The position numbers were made by a program, and so were the translations under genes. From the NCBI RefSeq assembly GCF_008831285.2, contig NC_045144.1:2968268-3032267 (forward strand): a stretch of DNA of 64,000 nucleotides. Reading direction: 5' to 3'. The notes under the pieces are model-generated. The model did no database searches. It saw nothing but the letters and a program-made list of their open reading frames with translations, and had not been told where the DNA came from. Below, piece by piece: positions 47,041-59,660 of the stretch (position 1 is the first letter of the stretch; every line of letters starts with the position of its first letter). The stretch comes from Nymphaea colorata (taxonomy: Eukaryota > Streptophyta > Magnoliopsida > Nymphaeales > Nymphaeaceae).

Positions 47041-48035
47041 TCTTCCTTGGATGCTATGTATTGTTATTCTTGTCATTGTGCTTCTTTTCCTATAGCTTGA
47101 TCTAGTATCTACTTTGAGTTGTGTTGGCCTGAGCAAAAGATAGTCGTGGACTTGAGACTAAGTCAACTTCTTGTCATCAAACAATTAAGCCAAAAGAAGG
47201 TAAAAAAGTTCCATTTTTTTCAAATGCTGAAACAAAAAAATGTTTTTTTTTTGCATTTTTTTTGTTTTATCATTTAGACATTTTTAATGTTTTTTAGTGT
47301 CAACCACTTGTTTCAATTTTCTAATTTTTGTTTGTTTCTTATTCATGTATTTTTTAATGGTGTCTTATTAGTTTCTCATATATATTTTCCTAATTGTTAG
47401 GATTTTTAAAAATTGCCACATTTTCTTGGCTTTTTTCGAGCTCATTGTATTATCCCCAAGAAAAACCTCATTATTTAAAATGTGAAAATGATATTTGTGA
47501 CTATGGTTCAAAGTAATGTTTAAGGATTTGTTTAATGCATGGGAGCTTTTGAAGTGAGGAGATGTGTGAGGGTGTCTATCCATCAATATGATCATCTCAT
47601 GCTCCTTCTCCTCAGCCACTTAAGTAGCGACCACAGGTGACCTTGAACGATCTCCCTTGTGATTCTTGGCAGCTATTCTCAGACCAGGGATTATGTGATA
47701 GATGTCATTGTTGTCACCCTCTATAAGGGCGTCATTGCAACTTGCTCATGCAGACACAATGATAGTAGATCTAGGGTTTACGATTTTTCTTTTTGTAAGG
47801 GAAGGTTTCCCTCCTAAAAGGCAATCCTCACTACTACCATCAACGAATGAATCAGAGCTCCATCTCCAAAACGAGGCTCATGAGACTTTGGACCCCTAGC
47901 TTGATTGGCAAGCATTAATGAAGGAAAAACAATAAAGGGGGCCTTAGATATGAAATCACCAAGGTTAGTGATGGTTAGGGTTTTGCAATAGTGTGTTCTC
48001 CAAAACTGTTCTACCTTGGCCTGCACCATTATATT
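47041..48035. other. non-coding stretch before copia element 2
   Basis: No gene is supported. T-rich runs lie at 47200-47380. Confidence 0.5.
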
Positions 48036-48040
48036 GGAAA

Positions 48041-48321
48041 TATTAAATTTGTACGATATGGATCGGGTCACCTAACCCAAGCCATTTGATCCACATGAAA
48101 AACATCATGGGTGGTGGCATACTTGTAATTCTTAATGTTATTTTGTGTATCTTGTTTTGTACCCTAAATTGTGATTTGTATATAGCGATAACTAGAGGCA
48201 GAAGTCAAAGTCGCTGCCCTCTTTCTTCTCTCTCTTTCTTGCATGTGCAGCCTATTTTTCTCTATCTCCTCTTGCATCTAACTTCATCTCGTGGTTTGGT
48301 ATAAGATATCAAAATCTTAAA
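48041..48321 (+). repeat. 5' LTR of copia element 2
   Basis: 281 bp from TATTAAATTTGTACG to AAAATCTTAAA. The usual TG...CA ends are absent: both LTR copies start TA and end AA. The limits are set by the flanking GGAAA and by the primer-binding site. Confidence 0.88.
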
Positions 48322-48322
48322 G

Positions 48323-48333
48323 GGTATCAGAGC
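48323..48333 (+). promoter_or_regulatory. primer-binding site of copia element 2
   Basis: GGTATCAGAGC matches the copia initiator-Met tRNA site apart from the leading T. Confidence 0.85.
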
Positions 48334-48628
48334 AGGGTTTTGCCACTGAGAATGTCCGATAAGAATCTCTAATTTCTATTTTTCTACCCTAATCCTCAAA
48401 TCACTGTTTTCTGCCCAAATCCCCAATCTGCTCTAACCCTAATCCCTCTCGTCTGCCCTAATCACCATATTTCTGCCCTAATTGCCCTAATCCCCAAATT
48501 TCAGCCCTAATCTACTTGCCTTAATCCCTATCGTCTGCCTTAATATTCCTCTTTTACCCTAATTCTTATCAGCCACCTAACATACCTCAAAATTTCCATT
48601 TTCCCTTGTTTTCCTTATTGCTGCAACT

Positions 48629-48904
48629 ATGGATCCCCATCACAATTCTAGCATTTTGTCGTCCAATTTTCTCTCCCAACTCATCTCACAAAAGCTAAAT
48701 CATACCAACTATTTAACACGAAAATGTCAAACACTCCCGTTCATCAAGAGTCACCGTCTCTATGGACATCTCAATGGCACCACACCTGCACCACCTGATT
48801 GGATCATTCGAGAGGTGAAGAATGTTATAGGGCAAGTTCAAGAAACCATTGCAGAAATCAATCCTGAATATGAGACCTGGATGGATCATGATCAATCCCC
48901 AACG
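48629..48904 (+). pseudogene. copia gag N-terminus, truncated
   Basis: Starts MDPHHNSSILSSNFLSQLIS and contains KLNHTNYLTRK, then INPEYETWMDHDQ, the usual N-terminal copia gag sequence. Coding resemblance stops at DHDQ, where the sequence changes to the 1.2-kb repeat. The rest of gag, including the zinc knuckle, is absent. Confidence 0.85.
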
Positions 48905-50117
48905 ATCTAGTTTGAAATCCCTTTTTCATTTCAAAACACAACAGGTGATAGAGATTTACAACTCATGTGTCCTTTTGAGTCTTTTACCCATAACTAAGGA
49001 CAATACAATCATTTCCCCTTCAATGATATCATTTTGCAGTCGGGTTATATGTCATATATACCCAGGTTTATAATATTTGAAGCATCAATTATAATCCCTT
49101 TATCAACATTTTGTAGATCACTCATCACATCAAATATCCATTTTCTACCACATTAGTATTGTCGTCCAGATCTTCTATATGGAATTCTGATACAAATCAC
49201 CTACCACATCAAATATCCATTTTCTAGAACTTTCACTAGATTCATACTTTTATCTGAATCTCAAAACCATACCCTGGATATATTTTCTAGATTTTTTGGA
49301 TTCAGATCTTGATATGAATCTCAGAACCATGTCCTAGTAGAAGTCTATATACATAAAATGTGCTTATATGTAAGAAATGTCATACTTAATTTCGTGGAAT
49401 AAGCCAGATGTCAATCTTGAACAAATGGCCAAGACATGCAGAATTCTGATATGAGCACTCTAGTTTAGATAGAATCAGAATGTGTGTTCATTTCGCTCTG
49501 AAACAAATATTTTTTGGTTTTCATTCAAGTGTAATATAAAGTTTTAAATTTTTATCATATCGTTTGTTTAAAGACCCTTCACCCAAGAAAGTTTAGTACT
49601 GTTTCTAAAGTTAGAGAGAAGTCTACCCTGGCCACCATAAATACCCATCTAGAACGGGGGTTTCTAAAATGCAAATTCCAAGATAATCTTGCATAAGAGT
49701 TGGAAAATTCCTAACAAATGCTTTTAAAAAGTTATACCTTGGTAAAAATGGTCTTCTGGCCAAAACTTTTTCGTCAATATGTCCGAGTTCGAGTTAGGTT
49801 TCTGATGCAGTGTTGGGTAGGGCCAAGCCTGACTTTCAAAGCACAGTTTGTGAGACCAATCATGCTGAGCAGAAGGGCACAGGTAAGAGGATGTCAGCAT
49901 CTAGGTAGTTTCTTTTTCCTCCCTCTTTCTCTTTTCTTATTTACAATTTAGTTCTTTGCTTTCTTAGTTTTCTTAGAAGCATGCTTAGGTTTTTTTTTTC
50001 TACAATTGCTTGCTTATGTTAGTTTACTTCTTCTTTAGAAATTACATTTGTTTATTTATCCAAGCATGCCTTAATTTAGTTAATTTTTTTAAAAAATACG
50101 TTTAGGTCTTGATGTGA
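48896..50117 (+). repeat. 1.2-kb non-coding repeat inside copia element 2 (copy 1)
   Basis: From about 48896 the sequence is nearly identical to 62811-64000, the last part of the window. It starts CCAACGATCTAGTTTGAAATC here and CCAATGATCCAGTTTGAAATC there (compare the core AGTTTGAAATCCC). Copy 1 has about 24 bp more near 49786-49825. It has no coding content. The right limit is at or beyond 50117, because the other copy leaves the window there. Confidence 0.93.
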
Positions 50118-50129
50118 AGCAGAGAAAAA

Positions 50130-53100
50130 TGAGGAAGGAAAATGGTATGTGGATTCTAGTGTCACAGCTCATGTAACTGGTGAAGCTTTCTAGTGCTCTC
50201 TTTTATTTAACTAAAGGCTTAGTTGTCATAGGAGATGGTTCCCACCACAAAATATCACATATTGAAAATGCACACTTATCCATGGTTCATTCCTACATAC
50301 CTTTAAAGAATGTTCTTGTTGTTCCAAATATAAAGAAAAATATCATTTATGTGTCAAAGCTTATTGATGATACTCATTCCTCTCTTGAGTTTACTCCTTC
50401 TTCCGTTTATGTCAAAGATGCTCCAACCAAGAAGACATTCGCTGAGGGTGTTCGCAAAGGAGACATGTACGTCATTGAAGAAGCTTCGTGTTTAAGTCTT
50501 GTGTTTCAGATTCATCCTTCCCGAGTCATAGTGAAGTCAATATAAAAGAGTATGATATGTCATCTCTTTGGCATGGTTGTTTAGCACTTTGTAGTCGGTC
50601 TTTCATTCAAAGTTTTGTTGCAGACGGACTATTACAAAAGTCCAGTATAAGTCATGTCAATGAGTCTAGCATGTGCTCAACTTGTCACATTTGTAAGAGC
50701 TATGCCCTTCCTTTTTCAATCAATAAACAAGGGAGCTTCAAAGTTATTTGACACCATATATTTTGATGTTTGGGGGCCTGCTCCTATTTATTCTTCTTCC
50801 AAGAGTAGATATTATATTGTTTACATTGATTCTTATTCTCATTACACTTGGATTCACTTCATGAAAAGCAAATCGGAAGTTTTTCGCTTGTTCACTCAAT
50901 TCCACACCTTGGTCCAAAAACAAATACTCTATTAATATCGTGCATTTTCAATGTCATGGTGGTGGTGAGTTCATTTCAAATGAATTTACTGAGTATTTAC
51001 TAAATCATGGGATCAATAGACAGATTTCCTCTCCAGACAAACCAGAACAGAATGGTATTGCACAAAGAAAACACAAACACATAGTTGAAAGTGCTTTAAT
51101 TATGATGCATAACACAGATGTGCCCATGACTTTGTGAACTGAAGCCTTCCATGCTGTTGTTCATGTTATTAATCGATTGCTACGATCCATACTTGAAGGA
51201 AAATCTCAATTCTTTATTTTACATCAAAACAACTAAATTATGATGAGTTGTGTATTTTTGGATGCATTTGTTATGTTCATGTTAATGTTTCTTTGAGAAA
51301 CAAGTTTCAAGATCGAGTTGTCATGTGTAGATTTGTGGGTTACAATCCAAACACTGGACGTGTGCATATTTCACATGTTGTTTTTCATGAGCTTAGGTTG
51401 AAGGATTTAAAGGACTCACATGCAACACTTAATGTAAAAAATAATGTATATGACTCATGGCTGAATGCTAAAATATTAGGCCAAGGAGCTGATACACACC
51501 ACACACAAAGTGACAGGATTATTGATGAACCCGAGACAGCCAAATGCAATCAGATGGACAGAATACCTGCATCTACTCAGCCCAACAACATGAACATGAC
51601 TTCACCTAATCGATTTTCAAGAGAGGTGGATAATTGACTATCAGTTCCAGCAACTGATCAGAAATTACCACTACATGTCCACGTAGATCATGACGCGTAT
51701 GTCAGCCTATTGATAGATGGGTCACTTATGATAATTTCTCATTAGATTTTCAGCTTTTCATGACAGAATTGAAGAAAAAGGTGGAGCTCAAATGCTATGA
51801 GTGCGCGTGCAAAAGCAAAAATTGAATCGGGGCCATGAATGAAGAAATGACTGCCCTAAATGAATGTCAAACTTGGGAGATTGTTCATCATCTAGATGGT
51901 AAGAATGTAGTGGGCTCAAAATGGGTTCACAAACTCAAGTATAAACCTGATAAAAGCATTGATAGATATAAGGCTTGACTCATGGCTAGAGGGTTCACTC
52001 AGTAGTACAGAGAAGATTATGATGAGACTTTCAGTCCAATCATCAAGATGGGAACGATCTGGGTTATCATATCTCTTGTCGTCTCATATGAATGAAATTT
52101 ATATCAGTTGGATGTTAAAAATACTTTTCTTCATTGCTTTCTAAAGGAAGAAGTATACATGGAACAACCTCCAAGTTATGCTATCAGTGATCCAGCCAAA
52201 TGGGTGTGCAAATTACAAAAATCGTTGTATTGGCTTAAGCAATCATCTCAGTCATGGTTCAATAGATTTTCCCTTTATATACAGCAAGTTGGTTTTCTCA
52301 GAAGTTCACTCGATCATTTCTTATTTATCTATCATTCAGGTGAAGTTACCACTTGGCTACTCATATATGTATATGACATAGTTCTTACTGGAAATTCTTC
52401 ATGTCATACATCCCATGTTAAGGAGGTATTGCAACAAGAATTCAAGATGAAGGATCTCGGTGAACTACGGTATTTCTTGGGTATTGAGCTTGATAGAAAA
52501 GGTAACACATTAACTCTTACACAACATAAATATACTCTTGATATTTTGGACAGAGCAAGTATAACGAACTGCAAACCCATAAATACACCTAGTGTTATCA
52601 ACACAAAATTAAATGCCTTTGATGACAGTGATGCATACTCAAATCCTAGTTTCTATTGGAGTAAAGTTGGCATGTTGCAATATCTCACTTTTACATGCTC
52701 AGACATAGTGTATTCAATGAATCAAGTATCTCAGTTTATGCACGCACACATAGAGGGGCATATGGATGCTACCAAATGGATTTTGTGTTACCTTAAGCCT
52801 ATTCTTGGTGATGGACTCGTCTACACAAAACAACCAACAGTTTTGCATGGCCACAACATTTCTACCTGTACTGACGCAGATTGGGCAAGTGATCCAGACG
52901 ATAGACGATCAGTTTTCAGTTATTGTCTCTTCCTTGATTCCAACCATATTTGTTGGAGTAACAGGAAACAACGTGCAATTGTAAGATCTAGCACAAAGGC
53001 AGAATATAGGGGATGGCTGCAGGCACAACTGAAGCTTCATGGTTACGTCATATGCTTGAGGAACTCTCCCTTCCCATTGCTTAGTGATCTCTATTTTGTG

Positions 53101-53330
53101 ACAACCAAAGTGCGATCAAGATTGCCTTCAATTCTGTTCTACACAATCGCAATAAGCATGTAGAGATTGATCAACACTTCATTCGTCAAAAGGTTGCGGA
53201 ATACGAGATTGTTTCCACTTATATAGTCACATCTCAACATGTCGTTGATCTTTTTACCAAGGGATTCACAAGGCACCATTTCTGAGAATTGATGAACATT
53301 TTGTGCATGATCAAACCCCATGTACAACTT
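50130..53330 (+). pseudogene. broken copia pol of element 2
   Basis: Protease starts WYVDSSVTAHVTGEAF, where the catalytic DSG is DSS. GAG-pre-integrase and the integrase zinc finger follow (LWHGCLALCS, CSTCHICKSYALPF), then the core with FDVWGPAP and CHGGGEFISNEF, in which the second catalytic Asp (usual SDGGGEF) is His at 50955-50957. RT continues with KEEVYMEQPPSYA, an active site YVYD instead of YVDD at 52366-52377, and KMKDLGELRYFLGIE. RNase H remnants are DADWASDPDDRRS and SSTKAEYR. Stops or frameshifts occur between these pieces. The longest intact part is 52108-53163. Confidence 0.92.
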
Positions 53331-53338
53331 GAGGGGGC

Positions 53339-53618
53339 TATTAAATTTTACGATATGGATCGGGTCACCTAGACCTGACCGATTTGATCCACACGTCCAC
53401 ACATCATGGGTGGTGGCATACTTGCCATTCTTAATGTTGTTTTGTGTATTTTGTTGTACCCTAAATTGTGATTAGTATATAATGATAACTAGAGGAAGAC
53501 GTCAAAGTCGTTGCCCTCTTTCTTCTCTTTTTTTCTTGCAGGTGTAGCCTATTTCTCTCTTCCTCCTCTTGCATCTAACTTCATTTGGTGGTTTGGTATA
53601 AGATATCAAAATCTTAAA
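53339..53618 (+). repeat. 3' LTR of copia element 2
   Basis: 280 bp, follows the polypurine tract, starts TATTAAATTTTACG and ends AAAATCTTAAA, then the GGAAA target duplication. Confidence 0.9.
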
Positions 53619-53623
53619 GGAAA

Positions 53624-56600
53624 TAGACACCTGACTTTTAGGTCTGTGATAAGATCCCACTCGCCTGGTTGTTTCCCTAATCAAGATCATGACCGTCAGT
53701 TGTTTGATTAATGATAACTACATATGTTGATCCATCTCAGTTAGCCTCTAACCAAGTTCCCTAACATTGTGTTCAACATATTCCAAGTGCTCAATCATTA
53801 ATGCATGTTGAGTTTCCTATGTCAGCCTGATTTAATTCTCAAGAATCAACAGTACTTCATTAGAATCACGAGTCTCATCTCTCTTGGATGGCATCCTTCC
53901 TCCATGATCGCCAGCCTTGATACCGAATTACTATGTCGTCATGACCGTTACAAGGAAACCCCAAAAGAATTCACACACGCTCTCACCCTAATCCAATTAT
54001 CAGAAGGAAATATATTGTAATGACATGTAGTAACCCAAACTTAGGCTTTCAAACCCTCATACTGTCACTACTAGGTCTGCCCCATGGTCTCAACTACAAT
54101 CTATTACCAATGTCTATCATAATGCAATTAGATGTCCACCCCAGAAGTCAGATCTACATGTGTCATTTCTTCCAAATAAAGTTCAGTCGATTCCAAGTTG
54201 ATTTGACCTATGAATAGGTGATTTAGTTGAAACTATTTTTTTGCAAATTTTTCTATAGAATTTTGCATAATTGTATTTTCATCAAATTTCTAATGTCATT
54301 TCTTCCTCTCTAAGAAACCATTTCCAAAACTTTCAACTCCTATTGATTCTCTAACATCCTGAGATTATGTTTCAAAAGTTTTAGCCCAAAAGCATGTCTC
54401 TAACCTAGTCAAATCCCATCATGAAGTTAACTATTTTACTTTTTCTGTGACTTTAGTGCATTTGTATTTATGCTTAAACTTTATTAGATCATAAATTTTT
54501 TGTACGTGCATGTTCTCTAATTCTATAATTTTTTGTCGATTTTCTGTTATGCATACAATCTATAGACCAATTTTCAATCCAAGCCAAGTTGATTTGATAC
54601 TATTTTTATCGTTTCAAATGTGGTCAGAGGGTCAGTAAAACAATTATGTTTCTGGTATTTTCTGTGTTATTCGAGTTTCTGCCCTAAGTTTCTGACATCA
54701 CAACTCTTTACCCATTGCATGTTTTCTTGATCTGTAACTCAAGTTGATTCTTTGTAAGGCAGAGAGCTTACAGACCAATTTTCATATCAATTGAAGTTGA
54801 TTTGGTAAGGTCTTAGCTAGACCAAATGTTACTGTTCAATTAATTTGACATGCTCTATTTTTGCAATTTCAGATTTATATCATAGGTTCCCAGTCCTATA
54901 TCTTTTATATCCAAAGGGTTTTTCAAATCTGTCACTTGGAGTTGATTGTCCCATGTATAGAGAGTTGCTTTGCCAAATTTTGTGTCAATCTAAAATGGTA
55001 ACCTAGTTTTTGAAGTTGGCAAATTCAGCCATTGAGTCATGTTGTCATGTTTTTTAGACCTAGCCAATTTTTTATGTTTCAGCTTGTTAGCCTAAGTCCA
55101 ATCCGATTTTAGTGTCTAGTCTTAATTTCTCTTGGGTTTTAAACATAGTTTGGGTTTGTTTAGGGTATCTTAATGTGCCATAACTCTAGTCTAAGGTGTC
55201 TAGGTGTGCAAATCTTAATTAGATGTGTTAGTTTATATTCTTGTTATTATGAATATTAATTTTTATTTTCATTAATTTATTGCATCATTTGGTTTTCAAG
55301 CTTGCATTCAAATTCACTAAGGAACAAGAGCTAGTTCATCACATGACTCGTGGCAATAGTCCTTGCATGTGTATGCTTGATCTAGCTTGGCCCCTGGGTA
55401 ATTCAACTTTTAAAATCATACATGTTATAATGAGATATTGTGTGATGTTTTGTTATGTTTGACAGGTATTCATATAGTTTGCTTTTGCTTGGCATCACAC
55501 ATTCGATTTTAAACCATGCACTTAGGATTAGGTTCGAGTGAGAATCAGGCTGAGTTCATCAAATACATCATGCGACAATAGTCCTTGCATGCACTCAGTC
55601 CAAAATGACTTTTATGTGAATACAAATTTCAAAAACATGTTCATATTTTCAAAATTCTACATGTTTACAAGCTTGTTTTTAGACACACTTGGTTAAAACA
55701 TGACTTAAATCTAACTCTTAGATCCAACCTGCCTAAACCAAGCTAGGCTCACTTCATTTCTTAACCCAGGTCAGACATCCAGCTCACCACAATGAGCCCA
55801 ACCGGAGCCCGTTGGAGCTTAGCTGAAACCCTGATCCTAGCTAGATTTACCTAAGTCAAACCCTTTGAACCTAGATAGATTTTCTGAACCTAGAAGGGAT
55901 CTATATTTCATGATTTGGATCACATATCTTTGAATTTGAACTTGATCAGATCTTGGATCTAGTTTAGTGAATTGGATTTTCATTTGGACATCATGTTGGG
56001 AACTTTGGATTTAGATTCTAATGAGTTAGGATTATGATCTCATGTCTTATCAAGGCTTGGATTCCAATTTGGATTTTAGATCTCAACTTTGGATCAAGAT
56101 CTCAGATCTTACAAACTTAGATTTCAGAATTGAACCCATATCTCAACCTTAGTTGCCCCTAGGTCTAAATGCTAATTTCAAAATTCTAAATTTAGATCAT
56201 TTCATTGGATCACAAAGATTAAATTTGGATTTTCTTAAATCAGATCTTGAGCTCAGATTTGGATTACAATCATTTGGATTTCAGATCATAGACTTCATTA
56301 CGCCTACATTTCCAAAGCCCTAGAAACTGGATGCCAACTATGTATGGAGTTAATTTGTTCGTTTTCATATTATATCTAGGATTCGTTGCATGGATCGTGA
56401 TGATAGAGATCATGAAATGCATCCTTGAGTGCCAAACATACTTTCTTTTTGTTCATGTACTCTAATTCTGATGATCCACTTAGATTTTTTTCAAAATGTC
56501 ATTTTTCAAATTAGGGCATGCTAGGTTCAAGTTAACCATCATAACGTAGAATCTACAACGTTTAGTCTAGATCTTGATCTAATTACCCTCAGTAAAGGGA

Positions 56601-57784
56601 TTAAGAACAGTCATATCTAATACTGACAGTTGGTCATGACTATCTTGATTTCCCACAATACAAACGTGAGTATGTTTTTGAAGTGTTTGTTATATGAATG
56701 GGTCATATGCAAGATTACAAAACTTTGCATGCAAAACGAGTACATACAACTACATGGTTTAAGCACCCCATTTTGTTTTAAATATTATCATATTGGCACA
56801 TTTCTTGGAATTACATATAATTTCATGTGTCTACATTCTATGGTAATAAAATAAATTAGTAACTAATTCTATTGAATCAAGGACCCAAATACTCATAAGA
56901 AAAGTGAATAGTAGATTTATAGTAGCTCTCAAATTAAGCGTGTCATTAGCCATTCCTTCTCAAACTTGTTCAAACATAGAAAAGTGTTGTTAGAAGCCTG
57001 GTTTTATCACCATCAAGTAGCATTAAGTTTCTAAATAGGCTGCTCGTATACCAATTTCTTCTGTAACCATATACACACACAATTATAAAGGAACACTACA
57101 CAGACTTCTTAACAATAGATATGTACTTCCATTAGTCTTATTAAGGCAAGTCCTATAATCAACTAGAAACAGCTACATTTTATGCCATTTATATTGGTTG
57201 CACACATAAACTGGATGCTCATACATCAGTTGTAGGTCAGTCACCATCCACCTATCATTGCTTGCCACTGTCAAGGCAACAAATGGAAATGATGCACAGA
57301 TAGTATAAAAAGAACCAAATTTCAGAACACACCATTCAATTTGACCTGTAGTACAACAATTTTTTGGAACATGCTATGGTAATTTGCTTATTATTTTTCA
57401 AATAAATAAGAAACTTTAATGTGTTTATTTGACATTCAAGTCGCCATGGATAGCAAATAGTGGTGCATTTGCATTCTTATGGTTAAAGCAATGAGTTTAG
57501 TGCTGGATATTGACATTTATGAAGGCTCTTTATCTACAGCCCGTAGGTAATCCTATTTTGAACTTATCATATAAAGCAGAAATTTTGTTAGCAAGTATGT
57601 GTTTAATGTTTTTGAAATTTCACTATGGAACCTTAGGTATCAAATAAATTGAATCTTTAATGTGATTTCTTGTTGAATTATAATCACCTGCTTTTTGTTT
57701 ATGAAGATTAGCATCTCTACTTACTTTATTATATAAATTTTCTGTCAATTTATGATGCTTAGTGTGCTTAATTGAAAGCTAAAT
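53624..57784. other. repeat-derived DNA, partly gypsy-LTR-like
   Basis: No gene is supported. Around 54025 TGTAGTAACCCAAACTT resembles the start of many plant gypsy LTRs (TGTAACACCCC...). 55.7-56.3 kb is rich in GGATTT, TTGGAT and GATCTTGGATC words similar in style to 43.98-44.70 kb. No LTR pair could be closed. Confidence 0.4.
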
Positions 57785-59660
57785 GAGGTATGAAAAATGT
57801 CATCAATGGAACAATTTTGTTGATAAGGAAGCATTCTCTAATGCTAAAAATGCTTCTAAGCAAAAATTTGTTTCCTCCTTTGTGATGATTCCCTTCCTGA
57901 CCCTGACATCTATATTGACGAAATCAATTGGGATTCGATTGGTGATGTGCATCCCAAGTTTTTATTGGTCTTGTAGCAACAAGCAGTGGTTGCTGAAGAA
58001 AACTTTAAAGGTGACTCAAGGAAGACTGAGCAACCAGGATCAATGGGCAACTACTAAAAAATGTGTTGTTCTTTTATCCCTTCAAGGAAATATTGCCTTC
58101 ATTTATTCAGGATGAGGTGACAATGATGATTGAGTTCATGGTGCAAACAATTCTACTACAAATTCAAATAGATGGAAAGATCAAAGAATAATGGAAGACA
58201 TGAGTTCATAACTCATGAGATGGTGAGGATTTTGCTCTCGGAAACAAGGTAGCACTTTGACTACAAGTTTAGGGTGGGATGATGGAGGCCCTTAGAATTG
58301 ATCTATATGTAGTTGCGAAATTGATTATTACATCAATTCATGTAAATATCATGATTTGAATCATGAATTAATTGAGTTAAGCAGCTATGAGGTGGAAGGA
58401 TAGGGTAAGAGGAATTAGGTTCTTAGTAACCATAATGGTTGAAAAAGAGAACAGAGTGGGCACTATGGATTTAGATACAAATGTTTTCAATATGTAGTCA
58501 TCACTGGAAATGTATCCCTTGAAATAGATAGATAACATTTATTCCCAGATCCATGTTGACCACATCCTCTTTTTCAACCATTATTTACTTATGGCTCAAT
58601 TCCTCATACCTTGCCCTACAACTCATAGCTGCTCAACAGAGTAAACCCACAATTCCAATCATGGAATTTCCATGAATTAACGTAATAATCATTTCCCCAC
58701 CTACATGCAGGCATCCTACTCCAATCAAAATGTTATCTAAGAAACTGAAGATGGGTCATACTGGAGGAAGTTACCTATCAAGCCACGAAACTTAAAATGA
58801 ATGGTTGTCATCTTTCATCAACTGGATCATTGTGTTGGCTCCTCTTGGTATGGAGAAAGAAAAGTCACACAATCCTTAAGAAGGGATACCGTCTGTGGCA
58901 AAAGCACTCACCCCTTTGGTGTCTTTGCATTTATTAGGATTCTCCTATCACTCTCTTTTCATCCCATGTCTCTTTATACTCAATGCTGCCGGCTTGATGA
59001 TCAAATAATAGACAATATGAAAGCGCATGCAGCGACAATCAATGCAGTGTCATTAAGCATCCCTTTGATAAGGGAATAGGAGAATTTTCACCGCCACTGG
59101 TAGGCCAACAAGGCTGTCAACATGGTTATAATGGGTGTACCAAAAGCCAGCCTAGGCAGGGCCTCCATCATCCCACCTAAACTTGTAATCTAAGCATTAC
59201 CTTATTCGTAGGAGTAAATCCAAACTATCCTTCTGGTTAAGTATTTGTGTAGCTTGTCCATTATTTTCTGAATCACCTTCCCATCGATTTGATACTATAT
59301 TAATTGTTTATTCCACAAACCCAATTACCAGCATCACCCCATCCTAGATAGGTGAAGGGGTTGTTATGTTGATGGTAGAAAAAAACTTTTGAAATTCTCC
59401 CAATTGTTGCCTGCTGAACTTGGCTTTTCGCACTTCCCTAATCACTTTTAATTATTCTTACAACATCCTGTTTCCCCATGGCCAATAAAATCTTGGGATC
59501 AACACCATCATTCGAGTCCCAATTGATTTCGTCAATATAGATGTCAGGGTCAGGTAAGGAAACGTCACATGGGAGGCCATTAATTTTTGCCTAAAAGCAT
59601 TGGAGAATGCTCCCTCCCCAGAAGAATTATTCCAATTAGATTCTTTAGGTTCTTGTCAAG
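57785..59660. repeat. diverged inverted duplication, centre near 58.5 kb
   Basis: The left arm (57785 to about 58500) and the right arm (about 58510-59660, read in reverse) are homologous in the same order. Matching blocks are GAAGCATTCTCTAATGC (57.83 kb) with GGAGCATTCTCCAATGC (59.61 kb, reverse); TGACATCTATATTGACGAAA (57.91 and 59.53 kb); GATTATTACATCAATTCATG with GATTATTACGTTAATTCATG; and GTTGAAAAAGAGAACAG with GTTGAAAAAGAGGATGT next to the centre. The shared frame reads LPDPDIYIDEINWDS in both arms. The right arm has extra material around 58.7-59.3 kb. I do not recognise the parental element. Confidence 0.75.

Larger units (their letters stand above)
48041..53618 (+). mobile_element. Ty1/copia element 2, defective, chimeric gag region
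   Basis: 5' LTR 48041-48321 and 3' LTR 53339-53618, both flanked by GGAAA (48036-48040 and 53619-53623). A primer-binding-like site GGTATCAGAGC (48323-48333), gag N-terminus, protease, integrase, reverse transcriptase and RNase H, and a polypurine tract (53331-53338, GAGGGGGC) follow in copia order. The LTRs differ from each other at about 30 positions by eye, so the insertion is old. A 1.2-kb non-coding segment replaces most of gag. Confidence 0.92.

Noticed and set aside
53139-53402. Minus-strand frame over the copia element 2 tail and 3' LTR
   Set aside because: Antisense to the copia RNase H tail and LTR; no independent support.
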